Origin: Aquisalimonas sp. 2447
GTDB taxonomy: Bacteria > Pseudomonadota > Gammaproteobacteria > Nitrococcales > Aquisalimonadaceae
Assembly (NCBI RefSeq): GCF_012044895.1
Contig: NZ_CP050695.1
Span: 3,254,501-3,318,500, forward strand
DNA: 64,000 bases
Reading direction: 5' to 3'
How positions within the stretch are numbered: the first letter of the stretch is position 1; each line of letters begins with the position of its first letter. The notes under the pieces are model-generated. The model was not told where the DNA came from. It worked only from the letters and a program-made list of their open reading frames with translations, and did not search any database. The position numbers and the translations under genes were made by a program. This document shows positions 21,802 through 30,082 of this stretch, piece after piece.

Positions 21802-22134
21802 CTATTCGCTGCGGGCGACCACATCCGCAGCCTGAGCGCGGGTGTAGAACTCGCCTTCGAGTTCGAAACCGGCTTCCAGGGTGGACTTGACGCAGGTGAC
21901 CTGCCCGCTGGCACCACGCTCGGTCACCACTTCCGCGGGGAGACCGTCCAGGCAGTGAAACGGACACGGCGTGCCGCCGGCGTTCAGAGACGGGTACACA
22001 GTGCCTGTCTCGGCGTCGCGGAAAGCCGGCCTGAAACCGAAGCACCGGTTGTTCTGGCTGACTCCGCCAGTGGCACCGTACGTCCGGTTCTCGTACTCAA
22101 GACGCCGCTTGCCCATGAGCCCTGCCGTCGCCAT
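21802..22134 (-). CDS. Small protein of unknown function upstream of prmA
   Basis: 110 residues, soluble, not recognised. It has four cysteines (one in NNRCFGF, two in TPCPFHCLDG, one in QVTCVKS). The two close together, Cys-Pro-Phe-His-Cys, give a CxxxC-like metal-binding look. It starts MATAGLMGKRRLEYENRTY and ends with an acidic helix (FYTRAQAADVVARSE). The start has a GGAG 8 nt upstream. An excellent promoter (TGGACA-N16-TATAAT) lies 88 bp upstream and prmA begins 8 bp downstream, so it is very likely expressed as the first gene of a prmA transcript. ORF position and signals support a real gene; no function can be assigned. Confidence 0.7.
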   Translation of the reverse strand: MATAGLMGKRRLEYENRTYGATGGVSQNNRCFGFRPAFRDAETGTVYPSLNAGGTPCPFHCLDGLPAEVVTERGASGQVTCVKSTLEAGFELEGEFYTRAQAADVVARSE

Positions 22135-22221
22135 GAAGCCAACTCCGTCTGCCCGCTGGTCGCATGCGTGAACCGTCTGTCACCGGCGATCACCCGCAAA
22201 TGGTGCACCGCACAGCTTCCG

Positions 22222-22249
22222 ATTATAGGCCTGTTACAGGCAGTGTCCA
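22222..22249 (-). promoter_or_regulatory. Strong sigma-70-like promoter for the 110-aa gene and prmA
   Basis: The minus strand carries TGGACA (22244-22249), 16 bp, then a perfect TATAAT (22222-22227). Transcription would begin near 22214, leaving a leader of about 80 nt. It is the best consensus -10 seen in the window. Confidence 0.6.
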
Positions 22250-22341
22250 CCCTTGCAAAACAGCGTTTCGCAGATCGGTCATCAAAGACGCGTTTCCTTG
22301 ATGGCAACACAGCCTGCAACAGAATGCACGCGGCAATCGCG

Positions 22342-22875
22342 TCAGCCCTGGCGCTCGTGCCGCGCCACGGCGTCGGTCAACTCCTTGCGGGCAGCCTCGG
22401 CGCCTTTCCAGCCCTCGACTTTCACCCACTTGCCCTTCTCCAGATCCTTGTAGTGCTCGAAGAAGTGGCCGATCTGCTCCAGCAGCAGCGGCGGCAGGTC
22501 GGATGGCTCGTGGACGTGATCGTAGAGGGGCGTGAGCTTGCTCACCGGCACGGCGACGATCTTGGCGTCCTCGCCGGCCTCGTCGCTCATCTCCAGCACG
22601 CCCACCGGCCGGCAGCGCACCACGGAGCCGGGCACCAGGCCGAACGGGGCCACCACCAGCACGTCCGCCGGATCGCCGTCCCCGCACAGGGTGTGGGGCA
22701 CGAAACCGTAGTTGCAGGGGTAGTGCATGGCCGTGAACATGAACCGGTCCACCAGCAGCGCACCGCTATCCTTGTCCACCTCGTACTTCACGGGATCGGC
22801 GTTCTGCGGGATCTCGATGATGACATTGATGTCGTCCGGAACCGACTTGCCAGCCGGGATGTTGTCGACGTTCAT
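22342..22875 (-). CDS. ppa: Inorganic pyrophosphatase (family I)
   Basis: Hydrolyses pyrophosphate to phosphate in the cytoplasm. It is 177 residues. Active-site landmarks are [10 protein letters not shown], the aromatic-rich [11 protein letters not shown], and the metal-binding DGDPADVLV signature (D-x-D-P-x-D). A later [11 protein letters not shown] matches the family end. It lies 75 bp after the PPi-dependent phosphofructokinase gene on the same strand. The two enzymes compete for the same pyrophosphate pool, so their adjacency may reflect balanced control. Confidence 0.95.
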   Translation of the reverse strand: MNVDNIPAGKSVPDDINVIIEIPQNADPVKYEVDKDSGALLVDRFMFTAMHYPCNYGFVPHTLCGDGDPADVLVVAPFGLVPGSVVRCRPVGVLEMSDEAGEDAKIVAVPVSKLTPLYDHVHEPSDLPPLLLEQIGHFFEHYKDLEKGKWVKVEGWKGAEAARKELTDAVARHERQG

Positions 22876-22950
22876 GGAAGCTCTCCCTCGTGTTGCCAGT
22901 CGCTAGATGGTGGACGCCCGAACTGCGAATGCCGCTGCAAGGCGGCGGCG

Positions 22951-24219
22951 TCAGACCTGAAACTCCGTCCCCAGCACGCGCGGGACGGAAACATTCTTGA
23001 GTGTAATGTAACTGGGCAGCCCGTCACGGTAAGGCGGGTAGTCCTCGCCCTGGATCAACGGCCGCAGGTAGCGCCGGCAATCGTCGGTGATGCCGAAACC
23101 GCACTCGGTGATGTACTCCCGGGGCATCTTGCGCTCGATATTGGCCACTTCGCTCAGGGCCACGGAACCGATTTCCCACTGGTACGGCTCATCGGCCTTG
23201 CGCACGATGGTGGGCATGATCGCGTTCTCCCCGGCAAGCGCCTTCTCGACGGCGGCGCGGCCGACGGCGTAGGCCTGATCCACATCGGTCTTGGAGGACA
23301 GGTGCCGTGCGGCCCGCTGGAGGTAGTCCGCCACCGCACAGTGGTGCTTGAGGCCCAGGTCGGTCTTGCACATCTGCGCGATCACCGGCCCCACGCCGCC
23401 GAGCTGGGTATGGCCGAACGCGTCCTTGCTGCCGCCGTCGGAGAGGAAATTGCCGTCATCGTCCCGCAGCCCCTCGGAGACCACCACCACGCAGTAGCCG
23501 TGGCGATCCACGCAATCCTGGACCCGCGCGAGAAAGGCCTGGCGATCGAAAGGCACCTCGGGGAACAGGATCACCAGCGGCGGTTCACCCTCATGCTCTT
23601 CGCACAGCCCGGCGGCGGCGGCAATCCAGCCGGCATGCCGACCCATGACCTCCAGCACGAAGACCTTGGTGGACGACTCGGCCATGGAACGCACGTCCAT
23701 GGCCGCCTCGCGGGTGGACACCGCCACGTACTTGGCGGTGGAGCCGAACCCGGGGCAGCAGTCGGTAACCGCCAGGTCGTTGTCCACTGTCTTGGGGATG
23801 CCGATGCAGGTGATGGGATAGCCCATGCGCTCGCCGAGTTGGGCGACCTTCATGGCGGTATCCTGGGAATCGCCGCCGCCGTTGTAGAAGAAGTAGCCGA
23901 TATCGTGGGCGGCGAAGACCTCGATCAGCCGCTGGTACTCGGCCTGGTTCTCTTCCAGCCCCTTGAGCTTGTAGCGGCAGGAGCCGAAGGCGCCGGCGGG
24001 CGTGTGACGCAGCGCGGCGATGGCCTCGGCGGACTCCTGCCCGGTATCGATCATGTCCTCGCGCAGCGCGCCGATGATGCCGTTGCGGCCGGCATAGACG
24101 TGGCCGATGCGATCACCGTGCTGCCGCGCGGCCTCGATAACACCGCAGGCACTGGCATTAATGACGGAAGTCACGCCACCTGACTGGGCGTAAAAGGCAT
24201 TCTTCGGGGGCATGGCCAT
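22951..24219 (-). CDS. pfp: Pyrophosphate-dependent 6-phosphofructokinase
   Basis: Reversibly phosphorylates fructose 6-phosphate using PPi. It is 422 residues. AQSGGVTSVINASACGVI is the N-terminal loop. YNGGGDSQDT aligns with the phosphoryl-donor loop and places Asp where ATP-dependent enzymes have Gly104 (E. coli numbering). GIPKTVDNDL has Lys at the position equivalent to 124. The Asp/Lys pair is the established signature of PPi specificity. MGRHAGWIAAAAGL is the substrate loop. The gene is the first of a pfp-ppa pair, divergent from the 24456 membrane gene across about 236 bp. Confidence 0.9.
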   Translation of the reverse strand: MAMPPKNAFYAQSGGVTSVINASACGVIEAARQHGDRIGHVYAGRNGIIGALREDMIDTGQESAEAIAALRHTPAGAFGSCRYKLKGLEENQAEYQRLIEVFAAHDIGYFFYNGGGDSQDTAMKVAQLGERMGYPITCIGIPKTVDNDLAVTDCCPGFGSTAKYVAVSTREAAMDVRSMAESSTKVFVLEVMGRHAGWIAAAAGLCEEHEGEPPLVILFPEVPFDRQAFLARVQDCVDRHGYCVVVVSEGLRDDDGNFLSDGGSKDAFGHTQLGGVGPVIAQMCKTDLGLKHHCAVADYLQRAARHLSSKTDVDQAYAVGRAAVEKALAGENAIMPTIVRKADEPYQWEIGSVALSEVANIERKMPREYITECGFGITDDCRRYLRPLIQGEDYPPYRDGLPSYITLKNVSVPRVLGTEFQV

Positions 24220-24455
24220 CCTCGCTGGGCTTGGTGCTCGTTCCGGAACGTCATTCCGGCCTGTTCACGGGCGCGCTGGGCACTCTCGAGCGTCCCGGCG
24301 CCAAAAAGCGCCGCAAGGATAGCTCAAACCACCCCATCGCTGAAATACCGCCGGGCAAATCAACGGCTTTCCTCGCGCTGCCCCTTCGGCCTGATGTCGC
24401 TGCGTCGCGCGTCGCTGGCAGGTAGTATGGCGGCAGATTCGCAACCGGAGTTCCC

Positions 24456-24941
24456 ATGAGCCGCCTGCCCGTCACCCTCGTTCGCATCTGCCTGTTCCAG
24501 GACGGCCCGCAGGATATGCCGGCGAACGGCACCGTCCTGGTGGTGCTGGTGGCCATTGGCTGGGCGGCCAGCACCCTGCTGGTGGGCCAGCTCATCGAGG
24601 AAGGCTCGGCGGCGCTGGAAGTCAGTCTGGCCACTGCCTTCGGCCTGCTGTTTACCTGGCTCGCGCTGACCATGCGCGGCGGCAGCAACCGCTTCCTGCA
24701 GACCGCCAGCGCCCTGTTCGGCACCGACCTGGTGCTGCTGCTGCCGGTCACACCGCTGCTGCTCATGACCCAGAACGGCGACGGCGGCGGTAACCTGCAG
24801 TTGCTGTTGCTGCTGCTCTGGATCTGGAGCATCGCCATCAAGGGCCACATTTTCCGCCACGCCCTGGACCTGCCCGTGGCCGGGGGCGTGCTCGTGGCCA
24901 TCGGCTATACCATACTGTCGCTGTTCATCACCGGCGCCTGA
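24456..24941 (+). CDS. Small integral membrane protein of unknown function
   Basis: A 161-residue protein with about four hydrophobic segments: about 26-46 (VLVVLVAIGWAASTLLVG), 52-72, 87-105 (LVLLLPVTPLLLM) and two closely spaced near 114-158. A short polar N-terminus precedes them. No family was recognised. The ATG has GGAG 5 nt upstream. It begins a same-strand run with mpl, ubiX and the LON-domain gene, 18 bp ahead of mpl, so co-transcription is likely. A role near the envelope is only inferred from location. Confidence 0.7.
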   Translation: MSRLPVTLVRICLFQDGPQDMPANGTVLVVLVAIGWAASTLLVGQLIEEGSAALEVSLATAFGLLFTWLALTMRGGSNRFLQTASALFGTDLVLLLPVTPLLLMTQNGDGGGNLQLLLLLLWIWSIAIKGHIFRHALDLPVAGGVLVAIGYTILSLFITGA

Positions 24942-24959
24942 ACAGGAGTCATCGCGCCC

Positions 24960-26324
24960 ATGCACGTGCACATCCTCGGCATCTGCGGAACCTTCATGGG
25001 CAGCCTGGCGTTGCTCGCCCGGGAAGCCGGCCATGAAGTCACCGGCTCCGACCGCGGCATCTACCCGCCCATGAGCGAGCTGCTCGCCGCCCAGGGCATC
25101 GCCGTGGGCGCCGACGACGACCCGGCACAACTGGAGCCGGCGCCGGACTGCGTCATCATCGGCAACGCCCTGTCCCGCGGCCATGCGCTGGTGGAGGCGG
25201 TGCTGGACCGGCGCATCCCCTACACCTCCGGCCCGCAGTGGCTGGCGGACAACCTTCTGCGCGACCGCTGGGTACTGGCCGTGAGCGGCACCCACGGCAA
25301 GACCACCACCGCCGGCATCCTGGCCTGGCTGCTGGAAGATGCCGGCCTGGCGCCGGGCTTTCTCATCGGCGGCGTACCGGGGAATTTCCCGGTATCGGCC
25401 CGGCTGGGTCGTAATCCCTTTTTCGTCATCGAGGCGGACGAGTACGACAGCGCCTTCTTCGACAAGCGCTCCAAGTTCGTGCACTTCCGCCCGGACACGC
25501 TGGTGGTGAACAACCTGGAATTCGACCACGCGGACATCTTCCCGGACCTGGCCGCCATTCAGCGGCAGTTCCACCACCTGGTGCGCACCGTGCCGGGCCG
25601 CGGGCGGATCATCGCACCGCTGGCCGAGCCGGCGGTGCGCGAGATGCTGGAGATGGGCTGCTGGAGCGAACTGGAGGCCGTGGACGCCCCCTCCGGCTGG
25701 CACCTGGAAGCCGGGGCCGGCGGCTTCACGGTTGCCGAAGGCACCACCCGTCACGGCTCCCTGGACTGGCACCTGCACGGCGAACACAACGCCCGCAACG
25801 CGCTGGCCGCACTGCTGGCCGCCCGCCACGCCGGCGTGCCGGTCAGCCAGGGCCTGGCGTCCCTGCCCCGGTTCCGCGGCATGCGCCGGCGCCAGGAACT
25901 GCGGGGCACCGTCAACGGCATCCGCGTCATCGACGACTTCGCCCACCACCCCACCGCCATCCGCGCCACTCTGGATGCGCTGACCCCCGGCGGGCGCGTG
26001 CTGGCGGTGCTGGAGCCACGCTCCAACACCATGCGCCTGGGCACCCAGCGCGCCGCGCTGCCCAACGCCCTGGCGCCGGCGAACCGCAGCTACCTGTACC
26101 AGCCTCCCGGGCTGGACTGGTCGGTATCGGAACTCATCCCTGCCGTGGGCGAGTGCGCCGTCTGGGCTGACGACATCGACACCCTGGTGGCACACGTCGC
26201 CACGGACGCCCGCGCCGGCGACCAGGTCGTGATCATGAGCAACGGCGGCTTCGACGGCATCCACCAGCGCCTGCTGGACGCCCTGGCGGAACAGCACCAG
26301 AGCGTCATCGAGGTCCCGGCATGA
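24960..26324 (+). CDS. mpl: UDP-N-acetylmuramate:L-alanyl-gamma-D-glutamyl-meso-diaminopimelate ligase Mpl
   Basis: Re-attaches recycled tripeptide to UDP-MurNAc, complementing AmpD and AmgK-MurU encoded elsewhere in this window. It is 454 residues with the three-domain Mur ligase layout. The N-terminal Rossmann-like part is [20 protein letters not shown], the ATP-binding P-loop is [14 protein letters not shown], the central domain has [16 protein letters not shown], and the C-terminal domain has [19 protein letters not shown]. Mpl differs from MurC by the [10 protein letters not shown] start and the [11 protein letters not shown] segment. The stop overlaps the ubiX start as ATGA. Confidence 0.94.
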   Translation: MHVHILGICGTFMGSLALLAREAGHEVTGSDRGIYPPMSELLAAQGIAVGADDDPAQLEPAPDCVIIGNALSRGHALVEAVLDRRIPYTSGPQWLADNLLRDRWVLAVSGTHGKTTTAGILAWLLEDAGLAPGFLIGGVPGNFPVSARLGRNPFFVIEADEYDSAFFDKRSKFVHFRPDTLVVNNLEFDHADIFPDLAAIQRQFHHLVRTVPGRGRIIAPLAEPAVREMLEMGCWSELEAVDAPSGWHLEAGAGGFTVAEGTTRHGSLDWHLHGEHNARNALAALLAARHAGVPVSQGLASLPRFRGMRRRQELRGTVNGIRVIDDFAHHPTAIRATLDALTPGGRVLAVLEPRSNTMRLGTQRAALPNALAPANRSYLYQPPGLDWSVSELIPAVGECAVWADDIDTLVAHVATDARAGDQVVIMSNGGFDGIHQRLLDALAEQHQSVIEVPA

Positions 26325-26953
26325 ATCTGCGCGACGACGGCATCACCCTGGCGCTGACCGGGGCCTCCGGCGCCCAGTACGGCCTGCGCCTGCTGGAGTG
26401 CCTGCTGGCCGCCGAACGCCCGGTGCAGATGCTCATCTCCGAGCCCGCCCGCGTGGTCATCGGCATGGAGACCAATGAGCAGCTCCCCGGCCGCAACGGC
26501 GACGCCCAGCGCCATCTGGCCACCCGTTACGGTGCCGCCGAGGGCCAGCTCCGCCTGCTGGGCCAGAGCGAGTGGACCGCCGCCTGCGCCTCCGGCTCCG
26601 GCGCGCCGCGGAACATGGTCATCTGCCCCTGTACCACCGGCACCCTGGCCGGGCTTGCCGCCGGCACCAGCAACAACCTCATCGAACGGGCCGCCGACGT
26701 GGTGATGAAAGAGCGCGGCCAGCTCATTCTCGTGCCCCGGGAGATGCCCTTCTCTACCCTGCACCTGGAAAACATGCTGCGCCTGAGCCGCGCCGGCGCC
26801 GTGATCATGCCGCCCAGCCCCGGCTTCTATCACCACCCGCAGCGCATCGAGGACATGGTGGACTTCGTCGTCGCCCGCATCCTCGACCACCTGAGCATCC
26901 CCCAGGAGCTCATGCCCCGCTGGGGCCATGAACGGGAGCACAGAACCCCATGA
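26321..26953 (+). CDS. ubiX: Flavin prenyltransferase UbiX
   Basis: Makes the prenylated FMN cofactor of the UbiD decarboxylase in ubiquinone synthesis. It is 210 residues. [16 protein letters not shown] is the FMN-binding start, [20 protein letters not shown] is the middle signature, and [19 protein letters not shown] is the C-terminal one. It overlaps mpl and the following LON-domain gene by 4 nt each. The mpl-ubiX pairing is also seen in Pseudomonas. Confidence 0.95.
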   Translation: MNLRDDGITLALTGASGAQYGLRLLECLLAAERPVQMLISEPARVVIGMETNEQLPGRNGDAQRHLATRYGAAEGQLRLLGQSEWTAACASGSGAPRNMVICPCTTGTLAGLAAGTSNNLIERAADVVMKERGQLILVPREMPFSTLHLENMLRLSRAGAVIMPPSPGFYHHPQRIEDMVDFVVARILDHLSIPQELMPRWGHEREHRTP

Positions 26954-27552
26954 ACCTGGCTCCGCAGATCATGGAAGAGATCCCCGTTTTCCCCCTGCGC
27001 ACCGTGCTCTTCCCCGGCGGCCCCCTGCCGCTGCGCATCTTCGAGACCCGCTACGTGGACATGGTCAGCCGCTGCCTGCGCCGGGACGAACCCTTCGGCG
27101 TCTGCCTGATCCGTGAGGGCCGGGAGATCGGCGAAGCCGCCACGCCCCACGCGCTGGGTACCCTGGCGTCCATTATTGACTGGGAGCAGCATCAGGACGG
27201 CCTGCTGGGCATCACCGCCATGGGCGGGAGCCGTTTCCGCATCCGCGACAGCTGGCTTGCCCCGGACAGACTCCGCCTGGCCAACGTCGATCTGCTCCCG
27301 ACTCCGGAACCGGCAACCCTGCCCGACCAGCCCGACGATATCCGCCAGCTCCTGGATCGCATCCTCGGCATGCAGAGCCTGGGCTACCACCACTGCGAAC
27401 GTCAGGACACCGACGCCGAGTGGCTCAGTGCCCGCCTCGCCGAAGTCCTGCCCCTGAGCCTGGAGCGGAAACAGCAGCTGCTGGCCATGGATGACCCCAT
27501 GGAGCGCCTGGAATCCCTGCGGGAGATGGTTCCGCAGCTGCGGCTGCGGTGA
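26950..27552 (+). CDS. LON peptidase substrate-binding (LonN) domain protein
   Basis: A 200-residue protein made of the Lon N-terminal domain without ATPase or protease. [20 protein letters not shown] followed by [10 protein letters not shown] is the hallmark opening, and the C-terminal half is helical. Stand-alone LonN proteins are common in gammaproteobacteria; their function is unclear and may involve binding unfolded or regulatory proteins. The start overlaps the ubiX stop (ATGA). A family-B repeat follows, and hemL converges on it. Confidence 0.88.
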   Translation: MNLAPQIMEEIPVFPLRTVLFPGGPLPLRIFETRYVDMVSRCLRRDEPFGVCLIREGREIGEAATPHALGTLASIIDWEQHQDGLLGITAMGGSRFRIRDSWLAPDRLRLANVDLLPTPEPATLPDQPDDIRQLLDRILGMQSLGYHHCERQDTDAEWLSARLAEVLPLSLERKQQLLAMDDPMERLESLREMVPQLRLR

Positions 27553-27621
27553 ATCCGAGGCCCGGCGAACGTCGCAACGGTGGGGTGGATCTGGCAGACC
27601 GGAAGCGCACATCAACGCCGC

Positions 27622-27736
27622 GCCGGGAGGAGCGGGCGCCCCGGTCCCGGACCGTCTGCGGCCAGGACGGCCGCAGTCGAGCCTACATGGACGTATTTAC
27701 GGCGTGTCCGGGACCGGGGTGCGCGCTCCTCCCGGC
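27622..27736 (+). repeat. Family-B structured repeat, copy 2
   Basis: Arms 27622-27652 and 27706-27736 pair over 31 bp with two imperfect positions, one a G.T at stem position 15 counted from the core. Inside is the hairpin CTGCGGCC-AGGAC-GGCCGCAG and then TCGAGCCTACATGGACGTA. The outer arm (GCCGGGAGGAGCGGGCG) is unlike those of the other copies, yet still self-complementary. It occupies the 265-bp gap between the LON-domain gene and hemL. That gap also contains a possible 28-codon ORF at 27784-27870 with a strong AAAGGAG site. Confidence 0.85.
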
Positions 27737-27817
27737 CCCCGGGAAGGCAGCCACCGCACAACAAACAGGCCAAAGGAGCCAACATGCCCCAACACACCGA
27801 AGCACGCGATCACGACG

Positions 27818-29101
27818 TCACTCCAGCCGCTGGAACACCTTCCCGGCCATATCCAGGGTCAACTCGATAACCGCATCGTCATGCGCCGTGGACACGAAAC
27901 TCGCCTCGAAGGCCGCCGGCGCGAAGTACACGCCACTCTCCAGCATGCCGTGGAAAAACCGCCCGTACCGATCCGTGTTGCTGTCCACCACCTGCTGGTA
28001 GGTGCGTACCGGCCCGTCCTCGGTGAAGAACAGGCCCATCATGCTGCCCATCTGGTTGACCTGCACCGGCACACCCGCCTTCCAGGCGCGCTCCCGCAGA
28101 CCCTCCGCCAGCGTCGTCGTGGTCGCCTCCAGCCGCTCGAACGTCCCCGGCCGCGAGAGCACCTCCAGGGTCTTCAGGCCGGCGGCCATGGCCACCGGAT
28201 TCCCCGACAACGTACCCGCCTGATAGACCGCACCCAGGGGCGAGAGCTGTTCCATGATCTCCCGGCGACCACCGAAGGCCCCCACCGGCATGCCGCCGCC
28301 GACCACCTTGCCCAGGCAGGTCAGGTCCGGCGTTACCCCGTAGCGTGCCTGCGCCCCGCCCAGGTGCACCCGGAATCCCGACATCACCTCGTCGAAGATC
28401 AGCACGCTGCCGTGGTTGGTACACAGATCACGCAGCCCCTGGAGGAACTCCGCATCCGCCGGCACCAGATTCATGTTGCCGGCCACCGGCTCCAGCATCA
28501 CTGCAGCGATCTCGTCACCGTACTCCGAGAACGCCTGCTTCACGCCATCCAGGTCGTTGTAGGTGAGCGTGATGGTGTCCGCCACCACCGCCTCCGGCAC
28601 GCCCGGGGAGGTGGGGTTGCCCAGGGTCAGGGCACCGGACCCCGCCTTTACCAGCAGGGCGTCCACGTGGCCGTGGTAGTTGCCCTGGAACTTGATGATC
28701 TTGTTCCGCCCGGTGTAGCCGCGGGCCAGCCGCAGCGCGCTCATGGTCGCCTCGGTGCCGGAGCTGACCATGCGCAGCATCTCCATGGACGGGAAATGCG
28801 TCTTGATCTGCACGGCCATGCGCGTTTCGGCTTCCGTGGGCGCACCGAAGCTCAGCCCCTGGGCCGCCGCCTGCTGCACCGCCTCCACCACCTCCGGATA
28901 GGCATGCCCCAGCACCATCGGGCCCCAGGAGCAGACGTAGTCCACATAGCGCTGGTAGTCCTCGTCGTAGAGATACGGCCCCTGGGCGCGGCGCATGAAC
29001 ACCGGCGTGCCGCCGACGCCACGGAAGGCCCGTACCGGCGAGTTCACGCCCCCGGGAATGTGCTGACAGGCCGCCTCGAAGAGCGTCTCGGAGTGTTTCA
29101 T
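27818..29101 (-). CDS. hemL: Glutamate-1-semialdehyde 2,1-aminomutase HemL
   Basis: PLP enzyme that converts glutamate-1-semialdehyde to 5-aminolevulinate in the C5 route to heme. It is 426 residues. [11 protein letters not shown] is the N-terminal signature, [15 protein letters not shown] binds PLP phosphate, and the Schiff-base lysine is Lys265 in [33 protein letters not shown] is the gating-loop region. The ATG has an excellent GGAGGAAG ribosome site; the open frame extends 29 codons upstream without one. thiE ends 46 bp upstream on the same strand. Confidence 0.95.
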   Translation of the reverse strand: MKHSETLFEAACQHIPGGVNSPVRAFRGVGGTPVFMRRAQGPYLYDEDYQRYVDYVCSWGPMVLGHAYPEVVEAVQQAAAQGLSFGAPTEAETRMAVQIKTHFPSMEMLRMVSSGTEATMSALRLARGYTGRNKIIKFQGNYHGHVDALLVKAGSGALTLGNPTSPGVPEAVVADTITLTYNDLDGVKQAFSEYGDEIAAVMLEPVAGNMNLVPADAEFLQGLRDLCTNHGSVLIFDEVMSGFRVHLGGAQARYGVTPDLTCLGKVVGGGMPVGAFGGRREIMEQLSPLGAVYQAGTLSGNPVAMAAGLKTLEVLSRPGTFERLEATTTTLAEGLRERAWKAGVPVQVNQMGSMMGLFFTEDGPVRTYQQVVDSNTDRYGRFFHGMLESGVYFAPAAFEASFVSTAHDDAVIELTLDMAGKVFQRLE

Positions 29102-29147
29102 GGGTTGGGCTTCCTCCTGCAGGTTCGTGACCGGTGTTCCGAGTCTA

Positions 29148-29798
29148 TCAGGCACCGCCAGCGGCACCGGAATCGAACAGGTCCGCAATCCGGGCCGCGG
29201 CCAGACGTGGATCGGGGGCAGCGAAGACGCCGCTGATCACCGCCACCGCATCCACGCCGGCAGCCACCACCGGCCCGGCATTGTCCGGCGTGATACCACC
29301 GATGGCCACCAGCGGCTGACGGTAGCGTTCCGCGGCGACGGCGAGCGTCGCCAGCGGCAGGGGCACCGCCTCCGGCTTGGTCGGCGACGGAAAGACGCTG
29401 CCAAAGGCGAGATAATCCGCACCCGCCGCCGCCAGCTGGTCCGCGCGCTCCAGGGAACCGTAACAGGAGACGCCGATGACAACATGGCTGCCCAGTCGTG
29501 CTCGCGCCCGTGCCGGATCATCGTCGTCACGACCCAGATGGACCGCCGGCGCGCCGATGGCGGCGGCGAGTTCCACGTCGTCGTTGATCACGAACAGGGC
29601 ACGGTACTGACGACACAGTGCCAGCAACGCCTCCGCCTCCCGGCGTCGGCGCTCATGGGCGTCGCTCTTGTCACGATACTGGACCACCGCGGCGCCGCCT
29701 TCCAGCGCCTGGCGGACCATGGACAACAGCTCGTCATCGTGGTTCACGGTGGTATCGGTGATGACGTACAGGCCGCGAACCGCGGATGCGTCCACCAT
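29148..29798 (-). CDS. thiE: Thiamine-phosphate synthase ThiE
   Basis: Joins HMP-PP and the thiazole phosphate to form thiamine monophosphate. It is a 216-residue TIM barrel with [51 protein letters not shown] and [10 protein letters not shown] in the canonical order. It is probably co-transcribed with hemL downstream and is divergent from the rubredoxin gene across 74 bp. No TPP riboswitch fits in that short gap. Confidence 0.94.
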   Translation of the reverse strand: MVDASAVRGLYVITDTTVNHDDELLSMVRQALEGGAAVVQYRDKSDAHERRRREAEALLALCRQYRALFVINDDVELAAAIGAPAVHLGRDDDDPARARARLGSHVVIGVSCYGSLERADQLAAAGADYLAFGSVFPSPTKPEAVPLPLATLAVAAERYRQPLVAIGGITPDNAGPVVAAGVDAVAVISGVFAAPDPRLAAARIADLFDSGAAGGA

Positions 29799-29811
29799 GC
29801 TGCGCCTCCCC

Positions 29812-29840
29812 TTGGAGCCCCTGGAACGAGTCGGTAGAGT
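29812..29840 (+). promoter_or_regulatory. Candidate promoter of the rubredoxin gene
   Basis: TTGGAG (29812-29817) is followed by 17 bp and TAGAGT (29835-29840), which would start transcription about 25 nt before the rubredoxin ATG. The thiE start lies 13 bp to the left of the -35, so the thiE promoter must overlap this one. Confidence 0.4.
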
Positions 29841-29872
29841 ACCGCCTTTGTTCAGACGTCAGGGTGACACGA

Positions 29873-30043
29873 ATGGAATACAAGTCTTACATGTGCGTGG
29901 TGTGCGGGTGGATCTACGAAGAAGAGGACGGCCTGCCCGACGAGGGCATCGCGCCGGGCACGCGGTGGGACGACATTCCGGACAGTTTCACCTGCCCGGA
30001 ATGCGGTGCCGGCAAGGAAGACTTCGAGATGATCGAAATCTGA
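29873..30043 (+). CDS. Rubredoxin
   Basis: A 56-residue one-iron electron carrier with four Cys ligands in CVVCGWIY (near 9 and 12) and CPECGAGKEDF (near 42 and 45). The Asp/Pro-rich centre (DEGIAPGTRWDDIP) is typical. Partners could be a rubredoxin reductase, an oxidase or an alkane-type hydroxylase elsewhere in the genome; none is nearby. The frame extends 29 codons upstream, but only this ATG gives the family N-terminus MEYKSYMC. Confidence 0.95.
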   Translation: MEYKSYMCVVCGWIYEEEDGLPDEGIAPGTRWDDIPDSFTCPECGAGKEDFEMIEI

Positions 30044-30055
30044 ACGCGCCCCGGC

Positions 30056-30082
30056 CTACTAACCTTCACGGAAGGTTAGTAG
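30056..30082. terminator. 12-bp perfect hairpin between rubredoxin and a convergent gene
   Basis: CTACTAACCTTC (30056-30067) pairs with GAAGGTTAGTAG (30071-30082) around a 3-nt loop (ACG). It follows the rubredoxin stop by 12 bp and overlaps the last codons and the TAA stop of the convergent gene. It has no T-run on either strand, so it may protect 3' ends rather than act as a classic intrinsic terminator. Confidence 0.5.

Noticed and set aside
29799-29872. TPP riboswitch before thiE
   Set aside because: Only 74 bp separate thiE from the divergent rubredoxin gene, and no THI-box sequence is present.
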